NCBI RefSeq assembly: GCF_016126015.1
Contig: NZ_JAEFDB010000001.1
Span: forward strand, 372,001-436,000
DNA length: 64,000 nt
DNA from: Capnocytophaga periodontitidis
Lineage (GTDB): Bacteria > Bacteroidota > Bacteroidia > Flavobacteriales > Flavobacteriaceae
Direction of reading: 5' to 3'
Shown: positions 54,346 through 62,713 of the stretch, one piece after another
How the letters are laid out: the number at the start of each line of letters is the position of its first letter
Numbering within the stretch: the stretch's first letter is position 1
Program-made: the position numbers and the translations under genes
Notes under the pieces: model-generated
Seen by the model: only the letters and a program-made list of their open reading frames with translations
What the model was told of the DNA's origin: nothing
Databases searched by the model: none

Positions 54346-55026
54346 TTATGGAGTTGTATTGGCTACTTGTACTACTTTTCCATTGAATACCTTACTACCA
54401 TTAACGGCAAAATCGGCAATGTAGCGTGCCATTTGCTGTGGGGTGATATTAGCTTTATAATCAGGGAAGGCTTCAGTGAGCATTTCGGTCTGTACCGCAC
54501 CTAAGGCTAAAGTATTGAAAACGATACCGCGCTCTTTGTATTCTTCGGCTAAGAGCTCCGATAAGGTAATAAGAGCACCTTTAGAGGAACTATACGCTGC
54601 CAAACCGCCAAACTTCAAACTCCCTTGTATGCCTCCCATACTGCTGATACTTACCACGTGCGAGCCATTCCTCATAAAAGGCAATACTTTCTGAGTGAGT
54701 TGTGCCACTCCGAACACATTCACCTTATACACTTCTAAAAAGTCAGTTTCAGTAAGTTGTTCAAAGGGTTTGTTAATAAGTTTCCCTGCGTTATGAATCA
54801 AGATATCTACCTTTTGCCATTGCTCTTTTACAAACTGCGCTACGGCTTCTCTATCTGTAGCTAAGGTAATGTCAAAAGGAAAACAATGTACTTTGGGTAA
54901 TTTTAGTGCTTCTATGGGAGCTGTGTGCCGTGAAAGAGCTAAGATATTGTGTCCTTGCGATGCCAACTGTTGTACCAGTTCAAAGCCTATCCCTCGGCTG
55001 GTACCTGTGATGATAATGTTCTTCAT
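54346..55026 (-). CDS. Short-chain dehydrogenase/reductase
   Basis: 226 residues of the classical SDR fold: TGTSRGIGFELVQQLAS (cofactor binding), LIHNAGKLINKPF, VVSISSMGGIQ (catalytic Ser), YSSSKGALITLSELLA (catalytic Tyr and Lys). The substrate and cofactor (NAD or NADP) are not readable. The gene precedes YciI and the methyltransferase and is itself preceded by an unknown gene. Confidence 0.9.
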   Translation of the reverse strand: MKNIIITGTSRGIGFELVQQLASQGHNILALSRHTAPIEALKLPKVHCFPFDITLATDREAVAQFVKEQWQKVDILIHNAGKLINKPFEQLTETDFLEVYKVNVFGVAQLTQKVLPFMRNGSHVVSISSMGGIQGSLKFGGLAAYSSSKGALITLSELLAEEYKERGIVFNTLALGAVQTEMLTEAFPDYKANITPQQMARYIADFAVNGSKVFNGKVVQVANTTP

Positions 55027-55039
55027 TTTTTAATTTTTC

Positions 55040-55486
55040 TTACTTCTTATTTGTAAGGTATGCTAATTCATTATATTTTTTGTATTGAGCAGATTGCTTT
55101 ATAATTACTTCCAAACTTTCATTATTTATTGTTTTTATTGGTTGTAAGTTCTCATCCAATAAAGTATAATCTTTTGCTTTGAAAAAAGATAATAACTGAT
55201 AAAGTATTTTATTGTAATCACTTCTGAAATCTATTCTCAAAGAAACTGAAGTAACTCTATCTTCTCTATCAAAAAATACTTCCAAACAGTTAGAATCAGT
55301 ATTGCCATATATATCTAAATTCTTACTCCAAGATTTAGTCTTTGGCAGAAAAGAGTTCACCTGCATAAAATCTTCTTTATGAATATTAGCGTGTTCCCAT
55401 AATTCATATTCAAACTCCTCATTAGATATATCTTTCAATATATATTGATTAGGTATGATCGTAAATTGATATTGCCAAAGTGCCAT
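55040..55486 (-). CDS. Hypothetical protein, immunity-like
   Basis: 148 residues, soluble and rich in Asn and Asp. It begins MALWQYQFTIIPNQYI, an N-terminus I associate with small hypothetical Bacteroidota and Firmicutes proteins, and contains LEVFFDREDRVTSVSLRIDF. It has the size and composition of polymorphic-toxin immunity proteins, but no toxin gene is beside it and no family is certain. Confidence 0.6.
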   Translation of the reverse strand: MALWQYQFTIIPNQYILKDISNEEFEYELWEHANIHKEDFMQVNSFLPKTKSWSKNLDIYGNTDSNCLEVFFDREDRVTSVSLRIDFRSDYNKILYQLLSFFKAKDYTLLDENLQPIKTINNESLEVIIKQSAQYKKYNELAYLTNKK

Positions 55487-55509
55487 AATTTATTACTTCT
55501 AGAGAGATT

Positions 55510-55863
55510 TTATTTTTCTGCTTTGTAATCCGTAAAACCTAATACATTTCCTGATGGGTCTAAAAACTCAATCGCCCAACCCGTTCTGATAGGAAACGGC
55601 GGACTTAAAAATGATATACCCTTTCCTTGCAACTCATCATATATTTGTTTTACGTCGTCCACTTCCAACCAAATTGTTGGTTTGGTATTGGGAAATTTCG
55701 TCTTATCTTTCAAAATAATGGCAGGTTCTTCATCTCCCATATTGAAAGCTATCATTCCTATCTCTGAAAAATCAAACTTGATTTTCAGATTTAAAACTTC
55801 TGCAAAAAATTGTTTACTTTCTTCAAAATTTTCTGCAGGAAGAAAAAAGTTGTCGTAATTCAT
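55510..55863 (-). CDS. VOC (glyoxalase-like) family protein
   Basis: 117 residues in a beta-alpha-beta VOC fold: NYDNFFLPAENFEESKQFF, AFNMGDEEPAIIL, TIWLEVDDVKQIYDELQ and GWAIEFLDPSGNVLGFTDY (metal Glu). VOC proteins include glyoxalases, dioxygenases and drug-binding proteins; no exact assignment. It lies 23 bases before the unknown 148-aa gene. Confidence 0.87.
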   Translation of the reverse strand: MNYDNFFLPAENFEESKQFFAEVLNLKIKFDFSEIGMIAFNMGDEEPAIILKDKTKFPNTKPTIWLEVDDVKQIYDELQGKGISFLSPPFPIRTGWAIEFLDPSGNVLGFTDYKAEK

Positions 55864-55916
55864 AATTCATTTTTTTATCTAACATATATACAAGTAAGAT
55901 AATGATGTTTTTCATA

Positions 55917-57392
55917 TTATCCTAAGAGATGTGTTTCTCCTACAACATACAAAACAAGGTACCCTATCACCATACTGATAAGCCCTACGATAAGCCCCAT
56001 TTTTAGCATATCGTTTTGTTTTACTAAGCCTGTAGAGTACGCAATGGCATTTGGAGGAGTAGAAATAGGCAAACACATTGCTGATGATGCTGCCAAAGCT
56101 ATCCCAATAAGCACTGTAGAGGTACCCCCTATTGCGCTTAGGTTTTCTCCCATTCCTTGACAAATAGTTACCAAAATAGGAATTAACAAGGCTGCCGCAG
56201 CAGTATTGGAAATAAAGTTGCTGAGAAGATAACAAATAAGTCCTGAGGCAATCAATACTATTATAGGCGACCACGACCCAAATGGAATAGTATCAATAGC
56301 AAGTTCGGCTAAGCCCGATTCATTGATACCTAAACCTAAAGCGAAACCTCCTGCTACCATCCAAATAACACTCCAATTGATGGACTGTAGGTCTTTGGCG
56401 GTAATCACGCCTGTTGCTGCAAAAATACCCATAGGCACTAAGGCAACGGTATTGGCATCAATACCCGTTAGTTCACTGGGGAGTAGCCATAAAAGAATGG
56501 TAACGATAAAAGTGCCACTTACTACCCACATACGCCAACCTTGGTGTACTTTTCCTAGAATATGTAAGTTAATTGTTTTTTGAGTAAAAGGGAAGAATTT
56601 TAATATAAGTCGCCACGAGATGAAGAGTAACAAAAGTACCAATGGGAACATAAACGACATCCATTCGCCAAAATCAACGCCCATATTCAGTCCTTTTGGG
56701 TCATTAAGAGCTTGTAGAGCAATAGCGTTAGGGGGTGTACCAATAGGGGTAGCCATACCGCCCAAGTTAGCAGCAATCGGGATACTCATCGTGAGTGCGG
56801 TACGTCCTTTGCCACTTGCAGGCAATGCTGCAAAAACAGGTGTAAGGAAAGTGAGCATCATAGCTGCCGTAGCAGTATTGCTCACAAACATTGAGAAAAT
56901 ACCCGTAATGAGCAGGAAACCCAATAACACATTCTCGCTTTTATTCCCAAACGGACGTATCAAATTCTTGGCAAGCAAGACGTCTAACCCCGATTTGGTG
57001 GCGGCAATAGCCAAGAAAAAACCACCTAAAAAGAGTATAATTACAGGGTTGGCAAAGGTAGCCATAATCTCTTTACTGCTGAGTAGTTTTCCGAAAATCT
57101 CGTTCTCTTCTCCTTTAAAGAAGAACAGACTGTGGTTAGAAACCGTTAAACACATTAGGGTGATGATACCCAGCGAAGTAGCCCACGAAGGGATAGCCTC
57201 ACTAATCCACATAAGAGTGGCAAACACAAAAATAGCGATAATTCGCTGATGTACCACCGTTAGTCCGCTAATATGAAACACCTCAGTAGGTAAATTCCAC
57301 ACTACAGCGGTTACAATCACTATACATATCAAAGCGATAAGGTGTTTTTTTTCAAAGTGATTGGTCATTACATTTTCTAATTCTTTAGACAT
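55917..57392 (-). CDS. SLC13/DASS-type transporter
   Basis: 491 residues with about 11-12 membrane helices. Both SNT motifs are present: VSNTATAAMMLTFLTPV and ISNTAAAALLIPILV, and TPIGTPPNAIALQALND and PISTPPNAIAYSTGLV, typical of divalent anion:Na+ symporters (dicarboxylates, citrate or sulfate). It has no RCK_C domains, unlike the SLC13 protein at 41 kb. A promoter is found at 57442-57472. Confidence 0.93.
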   Translation of the reverse strand: MSKELENVMTNHFEKKHLIALICIVIVTAVVWNLPTEVFHISGLTVVHQRIIAIFVFATLMWISEAIPSWATSLGIITLMCLTVSNHSLFFFKGEENEIFGKLLSSKEIMATFANPVIILFLGGFFLAIAATKSGLDVLLAKNLIRPFGNKSENVLLGFLLITGIFSMFVSNTATAAMMLTFLTPVFAALPASGKGRTALTMSIPIAANLGGMATPIGTPPNAIALQALNDPKGLNMGVDFGEWMSFMFPLVLLLLFISWRLILKFFPFTQKTINLHILGKVHQGWRMWVVSGTFIVTILLWLLPSELTGIDANTVALVPMGIFAATGVITAKDLQSINWSVIWMVAGGFALGLGINESGLAELAIDTIPFGSWSPIIVLIASGLICYLLSNFISNTAAAALLIPILVTICQGMGENLSAIGGTSTVLIGIALAASSAMCLPISTPPNAIAYSTGLVKQNDMLKMGLIVGLISMVIGYLVLYVVGETHLLG

Positions 57393-57441
57393 AATATTTT
57401 GGTAAGTTTAAAAAGTTATTTGCTATTTAACAAACGAATGA

Positions 57442-57472
57442 CAAAGGTATAAAAAAAGAATAATCCACCAAA
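57442..57472 (-). promoter_or_regulatory. Promoter of the SLC13 gene
   Basis: Minus strand: TTTG at 57469-57472, a 19-base spacer, TACCTTTG at 57442-57449. Confidence 0.6.
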
Positions 57473-57557
57473 GAAAAACGATAGTTTTTTATTGATGGAT
57501 TTATTTATATTTTACTTTCTTTGTTTTAATTGAAATATATCCTATAACTCAATGTAT

Positions 57558-57836
57558 TTAAAGAGAAGTAATAAAAGTTAAAAATCCTAAAACCACTCCT
57601 ACAAAATTGGGAATAATGAGAATATAATCTGGCTTAGGTTCTTTTGTCCAGCCATACACCACCCAGATAAGACAAGACCCTGCTGCAAACAATGGTTGCC
57701 AAGGTTGCGCTTTATGCCCCTCTAAGTTTGCTATAATTTGAGGAATATAGGCTATAAATACCATTACTCCTATAAAGGCTCCAATAGAACCTATGAATAA
57801 GTTAATTTTTTGCTTAATATTTCTTTTTTTGTTCAT
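57558..57836 (-). CDS. SemiSWEET sugar transporter
   Basis: 92 residues with three membrane helices (about 12-32, 45-62, 70-90) and the PQ-loop motif FIAYIPQIIANLEG in the first. This is the bacterial half-SWEET; the protein works as a homodimer to move sugars. The promoter at 57854-57885 is close to consensus. The N-terminus is Lys-rich. Confidence 0.87.
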   Translation of the reverse strand: MNKKRNIKQKINLFIGSIGAFIGVMVFIAYIPQIIANLEGHKAQPWQPLFAAGSCLIWVVYGWTKEPKPDYILIIPNFVGVVLGFLTFITSL

Positions 57837-57853
57837 AATAATATGGTTTTCTG

Positions 57854-57885
57854 CAAAGATATAGATAATTTATGCATTTTACAAA
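57854..57885 (-). promoter_or_regulatory. Promoter of SemiSWEET gene
   Basis: Minus strand: TTTG at 57882-57885, a 20-base spacer, TATCTTTG at 57854-57861. Confidence 0.65.
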
Positions 57886-57917
57886 AAACATCAAAAATAA
57901 TTAGAAAAATTTTCGTT

Positions 57918-58439
57918 TTACACTCCCCATAATGCTTGTTGTAATCGCTGAATTTGAGTATCTTCTATGTTATCCAAAATAGCTAAAGTATCTCTTGGAA
58001 TAAAAATACATTTTTCCAAAAGGCTTTTCAGTAAGTTTTCCAATGCCAAAGTATATTCTTGATAAGTAATAAGCTCTTTTATCTGTTCAATAAATGATAA
58101 AACTAGTGAATCGGTTAAGAAATCATTGGTAAGTTGCTTTATAAACAAGTTAGTTGTGTAAGAAAGTATACTGATAGGTTCGCAAATACTAATTCCTAAT
58201 TTCTCTTGAATGAGAGCTTCTACTTCTTCTTTGGTTTTTTCCCATTCTTCTCCTTCTCCCATAAGCCGTAACTCATTGATAACCTCCCACAGCTCATTTG
58301 TGGTATTATAGTCTCTGAAGTCTTTGCATATAAAATTGGAAGTATAATCTCCTACTTTTTTAGCATTATAGCCTTCTTTCCAAAGGGCTTGTAAGCCTTG
58401 AATGTAATAGACAATTGCTTTTATCTCTTCTAAAGTCAT
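57918..58439 (-). CDS. Hypothetical helical protein, immunity-like
   Basis: 173 residues, largely helical and acidic; LEEIKAIVYYIQGLQALWKE at the start and LLEKCIFIPRDTLAILDNIE at the end. Its start overlaps the stop of the 147-residue gene (ATGA), so the two are translationally coupled. I do not recognise the family; the size and pairing recall immunity proteins of polymorphic toxin systems. Confidence 0.6.
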   Translation of the reverse strand: MTLEEIKAIVYYIQGLQALWKEGYNAKKVGDYTSNFICKDFRDYNTTNELWEVINELRLMGEGEEWEKTKEEVEALIQEKLGISICEPISILSYTTNLFIKQLTNDFLTDSLVLSFIEQIKELITYQEYTLALENLLKSLLEKCIFIPRDTLAILDNIEDTQIQRLQQALWGV

Positions 58440-58879
58440 TTTATTACACTTAGTTTTTCAGGTTCATTAATAGGAATTCTTAGTCGTAAGCCAAGTTCAG
58501 AACGAGCGATTATATGGTTTGTATCCTCAAAATAGGCTTCCTTAAAATACTCGCTATTATCCAAAAACAAAAACCATAAAAGTTCCCCATTTTCTTTATT
58601 GATAATGTAAATAAAACCATCTCCTTCCCAACTACATTCACCTCCATAAATTTTATATTGGGCATTCTCTACCATAATTTTCGGATAGAGATTAGAGACA
58701 TAATCCTCTTCGTTATAAGAAAAATAACTATCTAAGGACGATTTACACAAAATTCTTAGGTGATACTTCTCTTTAATCCATTGTCCCTCCAAAACAAGCA
58801 TATCACCATTAGGGTAAGTAATAGATTTGATAATAGGATAAGTGTAATTTTCAAGAATGTTTTTGATACGTGGATGCAT
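58436..58879 (-). CDS. Hypothetical protein, immunity-like
   Basis: 147 residues with alternating beta strands and aromatic residues (IYGGECSWEGDGFIYIINKE) and no signal peptide. It precedes the 173-residue gene with an ATGA overlap and is the first gene from the promoter at 58928-58958. Its fold and partner are unknown. Confidence 0.6.
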   Translation of the reverse strand: MHPRIKNILENYTYPIIKSITYPNGDMLVLEGQWIKEKYHLRILCKSSLDSYFSYNEEDYVSNLYPKIMVENAQYKIYGGECSWEGDGFIYIINKENGELLWFLFLDNSEYFKEAYFEDTNHIIARSELGLRLRIPINEPEKLSVIK

Positions 58880-58927
58880 ATTACATTTATTTTTTTAGTA
58901 CATTTTATGGTTACTAAAATCCAATGA

Positions 58928-58958
58928 CAAAGATACAGAAAAAAGTATCATATACAAA
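58928..58958 (-). promoter_or_regulatory. Promoter of the 147/173-aa gene pair
   Basis: Minus strand: TTTG at 58955-58958, a 19-base spacer, TATCTTTG at 58928-58935. A second TATCTTTG (58955-58962) overlaps the -33. Confidence 0.55.
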
Positions 58959-59058
58959 GATATTTTGGGATATCTTTTATGATGAACAAATTCATAACAA
59001 TTATACAAACATACTTAGCATAGAGTTTCACCGAATAATAAATGAAAGAAGAACGAAC

Positions 59059-59117
59059 CTACAGTGGGTCTACAGTGGGTCTATAGTGGCTCTACAGTGG
59101 CTCTACAGTGGCTCTAC
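59059..59117. repeat. 11-bp minisatellite, five and a third units
   Basis: Units begin CTACAGTGGGT and pass to CTACAGTGGCT; the third has CTATAGTGGCT. The array lies in the 271-base space between the hypothetical pair and the flippase gene. No function is apparent; an open frame through it has no supporting start signals. Confidence 0.85.
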
Positions 59118-59150
59118 TCTATACGAAAAGTGAATACAAGGACTAATTTA

Positions 59151-60605
59151 CTAATTACTAAATCGGCGAATAAGCCTTATTAACTCCTCCGAAATTCCCA
59201 ATTTAAGAAGAAAAAATACACTGAATCCCCCTACGAGTAATGATTTTAAGCTGATATTTACAAGAGGGTGAAACGGAAAGTCCCAAAAGAAGAAACCTCC
59301 TATGGCTACGATACCAAAGAGGGTGGTCTGTAACGTTTCTTTATAAAAAGGCTGTAAGTTGTATTTGCGATACACAAAAACCGACTTGAGTAGGTTATAC
59401 GAACTAAAAGCGATTAGGGTCGCTAATCCCGCCCCATTGATGCCGTAAAGCGGTATGAGCCACATATTCATTAAAACAGTGCCTATGACCAAAAAAACAC
59501 CCAAAAACAGTACGGTACGATAGTAAGGTGAATTGAGCAATACCGCATTGTTGAAGCCCACTAAGGCGTCCGATAGCTTTACTACTGATATTATGACAAG
59601 CACCGTGAGTCCTGTGCTGTAATCCTTATCGGGCAGAAGAGCGTAACACTGCTGGGCGTTCACGATGATAAGCACACAAATCACCATACTCACAAAATAA
59701 GTGTTCACAGTGCTGCGCTTATACAGGTCGGATAGCTCTTTTGGCTTGTTTTGATTCATAAATTGTGCCGTCAGCGGACTCACAATCTGGTATATACTCC
59801 TATACGGAATGGCAATTACCGTAGCTGTAAAAATGGCTACATTGTAAACCGCTATTTCGCCAATGGGCAAGTATTGGTTGAGCATAAACTTATCAATATC
59901 CATCAATACAGAAGCTACCGACCCCGATAAAATCACAAAAAGGCTGTACAAAAAGACTTCTTTCTTGTTCTTAGGCAATCCCCAAGCAAATTGGGGTCGG
60001 CGTACATAAAAAGCGAAAACGAACATCAAGAGCATACGCAAGGCATAGACCCAAAATACGCCCCATATCAGTTGGTGAAAGTCGATGAGCTGGAAATAAA
60101 TGGCTAATAGCAGGAGCATCACCCCTACCCTATGGAATACCTCTTTTAGGAAATTGCCAAAGACAGTTTTTAGCTGTACACGCGTCCACGCATAAGCAAT
60201 TTCAAAGTAAGCCATCGCTACGGAAGTGAGGAAGATGAGAAAAACGTAATCGCGCACTTCTTCGTTTTTAGCCGAAAGCCATTGCGCAATCTGTTCGTAC
60301 CCAATTACCCCGACAAAGGTGGCAGGCATAATGATGAGCAAAGGCAAAAAGCAAAGCATCAGGTTGAATTGCGCTTGCTCTTTCTTATCTCGATAAGCAG
60401 TATAATAACGTACCAAGGTATTGTTCACCCCGAAGGCGATAAGAGGGGATAGAATGGTGGCGGTGGAAGTTACATAACTCACTAATCCGTACTGAGCTTT
60501 GGAAAGGAAGTAAGTAAACAAGAAAAGGGTGTTCAGTGCCCCTATGGCAAACCCTAAATAGGTAGCCACCACATTCTTAAACGATTGACGGAGCACTATC
60601 CCCAT
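59151..60605 (-). CDS. Wzx-type oligosaccharide flippase
   Basis: 484 residues with about 12 membrane helices of the MATE/Wzx fold (polysaccharide biosynthesis protein family). It begins VLRQSFKNVVATYLGFAIGA, a standard flippase N-terminus. It moves lipid-linked glycans across the inner membrane. No other glycan genes are adjacent here; the next gene upstream encodes a TPR protein 3 bases away, so both may be in one transcript. Confidence 0.87.
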   Translation of the reverse strand: MGIVLRQSFKNVVATYLGFAIGALNTLFLFTYFLSKAQYGLVSYVTSTATILSPLIAFGVNNTLVRYYTAYRDKKEQAQFNLMLCFLPLLIIMPATFVGVIGYEQIAQWLSAKNEEVRDYVFLIFLTSVAMAYFEIAYAWTRVQLKTVFGNFLKEVFHRVGVMLLLLAIYFQLIDFHQLIWGVFWVYALRMLLMFVFAFYVRRPQFAWGLPKNKKEVFLYSLFVILSGSVASVLMDIDKFMLNQYLPIGEIAVYNVAIFTATVIAIPYRSIYQIVSPLTAQFMNQNKPKELSDLYKRSTVNTYFVSMVICVLIIVNAQQCYALLPDKDYSTGLTVLVIISVVKLSDALVGFNNAVLLNSPYYRTVLFLGVFLVIGTVLMNMWLIPLYGINGAGLATLIAFSSYNLLKSVFVYRKYNLQPFYKETLQTTLFGIVAIGGFFFWDFPFHPLVNISLKSLLVGGFSVFFLLKLGISEELIRLIRRFSN

Positions 60606-60608
60606 AAA

Positions 60609-61955
60609 CTATTGTATTTTAAAGTTGAATTTGTGTTCAAAAAACGACTGCCATTCGGGAGCTTTAGTAACGCCCATTTGGTAATATTGTAATGCTGTAT
60701 GCTCATCACCTACACCATAATAAGCTAAGGAAAGACGAAAATAATTGTTGAGTTCGTGTGGATAAATATGTACTATATCCGCTACAATAGGTAATGCATC
60801 TCCATATTTTTGAGTGAGGAACATCAAATCTACCCATTCAATAAGCGTATTATAAGAATAATCGCCATTTTGTACTGCCTTGCGATAGCCATATTCAGCT
60901 TCTTCAAGATTTTGGAATTCAAAATAATTTAATTCGGCATAGCGACGCCAATAATAAGGCTCATTAGGTTCAAAAGTGAGTACTTTCTGAATATATTTCA
61001 AAGCTTTGCTGTGATTATGGCGCAAGTAATAAAAGTCGGCTAAGGTAATCCACGCTTTGTCTAATTGAGGATCTTCATGAGTAGCTCTAAAATAATACTC
61101 TTCTGCCTTAGTATCATTATGCATTTTTTCATAGCAACGACCTATATGTAAATAAGCTAAAGCTGAAGGATCGTCTAAGGTAAGAGTAATCTTATAGTTT
61201 TCGATAGCTTTTTCGTAATCTTCCATCATTTCGAGCACACGAGCTTTCTCGAAATAAGCCCCCGTGAAAGTATCGTCGCTGATAATAGCGAAATCGAGGC
61301 AACGCAAAGCATTTTTGTAATCACCAATAGCCAAGTAGAGTCTGCCAAGATAATACCAAGCAACTTCACAATAAGGATTTTGGTCTAAGTAATGATTTAA
61401 GAAAGAAGTAGCTTCTTGTACATCACCTAAAACTTCATAACAGAATACTAACTGTTGTAGTGCTGTATAGTCCTGAGGGTCTTGTTCCAAACATTTGATA
61501 AAATAGTTTTTAGCATTGGTATAATCCTCTATATAGAGGTATTCCATTGCTATTAAGGCATAAATATTGGAAACATCATCAGTAAGAGTGAGGGCGTATT
61601 GCAACAACTCAATAGCACGGTGATGTTTGTTCATTTTAGAATACAGATTAGCCTGCTGTGCGTGTACTTCGGCATTCATAGGTTCAAGCACAAGCAATTC
61701 ATTGAGAATTTCTGAAGCTTCCTCCAAGCGGTCTTCAAACACCAATTGCTCAGCATTTAGCAATTTCAGTGAAGACGCATCGGGGTGTTGCGATAATCCA
61801 ATCTCTAAGGCACGTTTGGCTTTACTAATACGCCCATATTCTACGTAATATTCTACAATCTCCTCAAATTCATCAACGTCGAAAAAGAGAATGTTATTCT
61901 CTTTGAGCATTGATTCAAATTTGCTAACGACGTAGTTTTCTTCTTCTGGTAACAT
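60609..61955 (-). CDS. Tetratricopeptide repeat protein
   Basis: 448 residues in about 12 TPR units, for example HHRAIELLQYALTLTDDVSN, DYKNALRCLDFAIISDDTF and HNDTKAEEYYFRATHEDPQL. No signal peptide. TPR proteins mediate protein contacts; in Bacteroidota this gene is often near envelope genes. It is 3 bases upstream of the flippase gene on the transcript. Confidence 0.9.
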   Translation of the reverse strand: MLPEEENYVVSKFESMLKENNILFFDVDEFEEIVEYYVEYGRISKAKRALEIGLSQHPDASSLKLLNAEQLVFEDRLEEASEILNELLVLEPMNAEVHAQQANLYSKMNKHHRAIELLQYALTLTDDVSNIYALIAMEYLYIEDYTNAKNYFIKCLEQDPQDYTALQQLVFCYEVLGDVQEATSFLNHYLDQNPYCEVAWYYLGRLYLAIGDYKNALRCLDFAIISDDTFTGAYFEKARVLEMMEDYEKAIENYKITLTLDDPSALAYLHIGRCYEKMHNDTKAEEYYFRATHEDPQLDKAWITLADFYYLRHNHSKALKYIQKVLTFEPNEPYYWRRYAELNYFEFQNLEEAEYGYRKAVQNGDYSYNTLIEWVDLMFLTQKYGDALPIVADIVHIYPHELNNYFRLSLAYYGVGDEHTALQYYQMGVTKAPEWQSFFEHKFNFKIQ

Positions 61956-61992
61956 TTAATTTAGTTAAGATCTATGAGTTATGAGTTAAGAG

Positions 61993-62694
61993 TTACGAGT
62001 TGTTGTTGTTTCTTAATTCCTCAGGTATTATCCCCAATACCTTATACCACGCTTGGGCGTTCTCACAAGTGGGGTCTAAGCCTTTGCCTTTGGTATAAAA
62101 AGGCTCCCATTGCCAATCCTCACCCCCTGTACAACCGATAGCAGCGTAGTTCATCAGGAATTCCTTAAAGTTATCGGCTATATAAAGCCCGTGGTTCTCA
62201 CTACCATCATGACTGAGATACACAACCTTACCATAGTTCTCTGGCTCTAACTCAATAGCGATGTAATCGCCGTTGCCTACTTGGTGAAAGGACATTTTAT
62301 TATGCCAAACGCAATCATATTCGTTATTGTAATCGGGATATACCTCTTTTACCCAACCTTTGCGATCGTCCTCATAGTCCAAAAGCAAATCCAATCCAAA
62401 AAGCAACTGTCCGCGAAAGATTTCAACTAATTTATCAGGTAGAGAAATGTCTCCCTCATCCGTAATATCATTAATATCCCAATAAAAATCCAAATGAGCA
62501 GTGTTTTCTAAGAGTACTTCGCGGAAATGTGAAGGCAATGTATAGCCTAATTTTGCCTCTACGGCTTTGATTTTGTCCTCTGTAGCAGGTTTTTCTATCG
62601 TAAGAGGTTCTATCTCGCCACCAAGGTCTTCTATCTTTTCTAAAAATAGATTTAAGCGCTTTTTAAAAAGCTCAAAATTGAAAGTTGTTTTCAT
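61993..62694 (-). CDS. SMI1/KNR4 family protein
   Basis: 233 residues. SMI1/KNR4 hallmarks: EDKIKAVEAKLGYTLPSHFR and EFLMNYAAIGCTGGED, with many acidic residues. Bacterial SMI1/KNR4 proteins are often immunity proteins for polymorphic toxins. No toxin gene is next to it. It is 19 bases after the Fic gene. Confidence 0.87.
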   Translation of the reverse strand: MKTTFNFELFKKRLNLFLEKIEDLGGEIEPLTIEKPATEDKIKAVEAKLGYTLPSHFREVLLENTAHLDFYWDINDITDEGDISLPDKLVEIFRGQLLFGLDLLLDYEDDRKGWVKEVYPDYNNEYDCVWHNKMSFHQVGNGDYIAIELEPENYGKVVYLSHDGSENHGLYIADNFKEFLMNYAAIGCTGGEDWQWEPFYTKGKGLDPTCENAQAWYKVLGIIPEELRNNNNS

Positions 62695-62713
62695 AATAAT
62701 ACTTATTTTAAGA

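Noticed and set aside
56620-57249. 209-codon plus-strand open frame inside the SLC13 gene
   Set aside because: It is the antisense shadow of a clear transporter coding region.
58924-59133. 69-codon plus-strand open frame crossing the 11-bp repeat
   Set aside because: No ribosome-binding or family evidence; the protein is mostly repeat-derived (LQW-x-YSGS) and it runs antisense to the promoter of the minus-strand pair.
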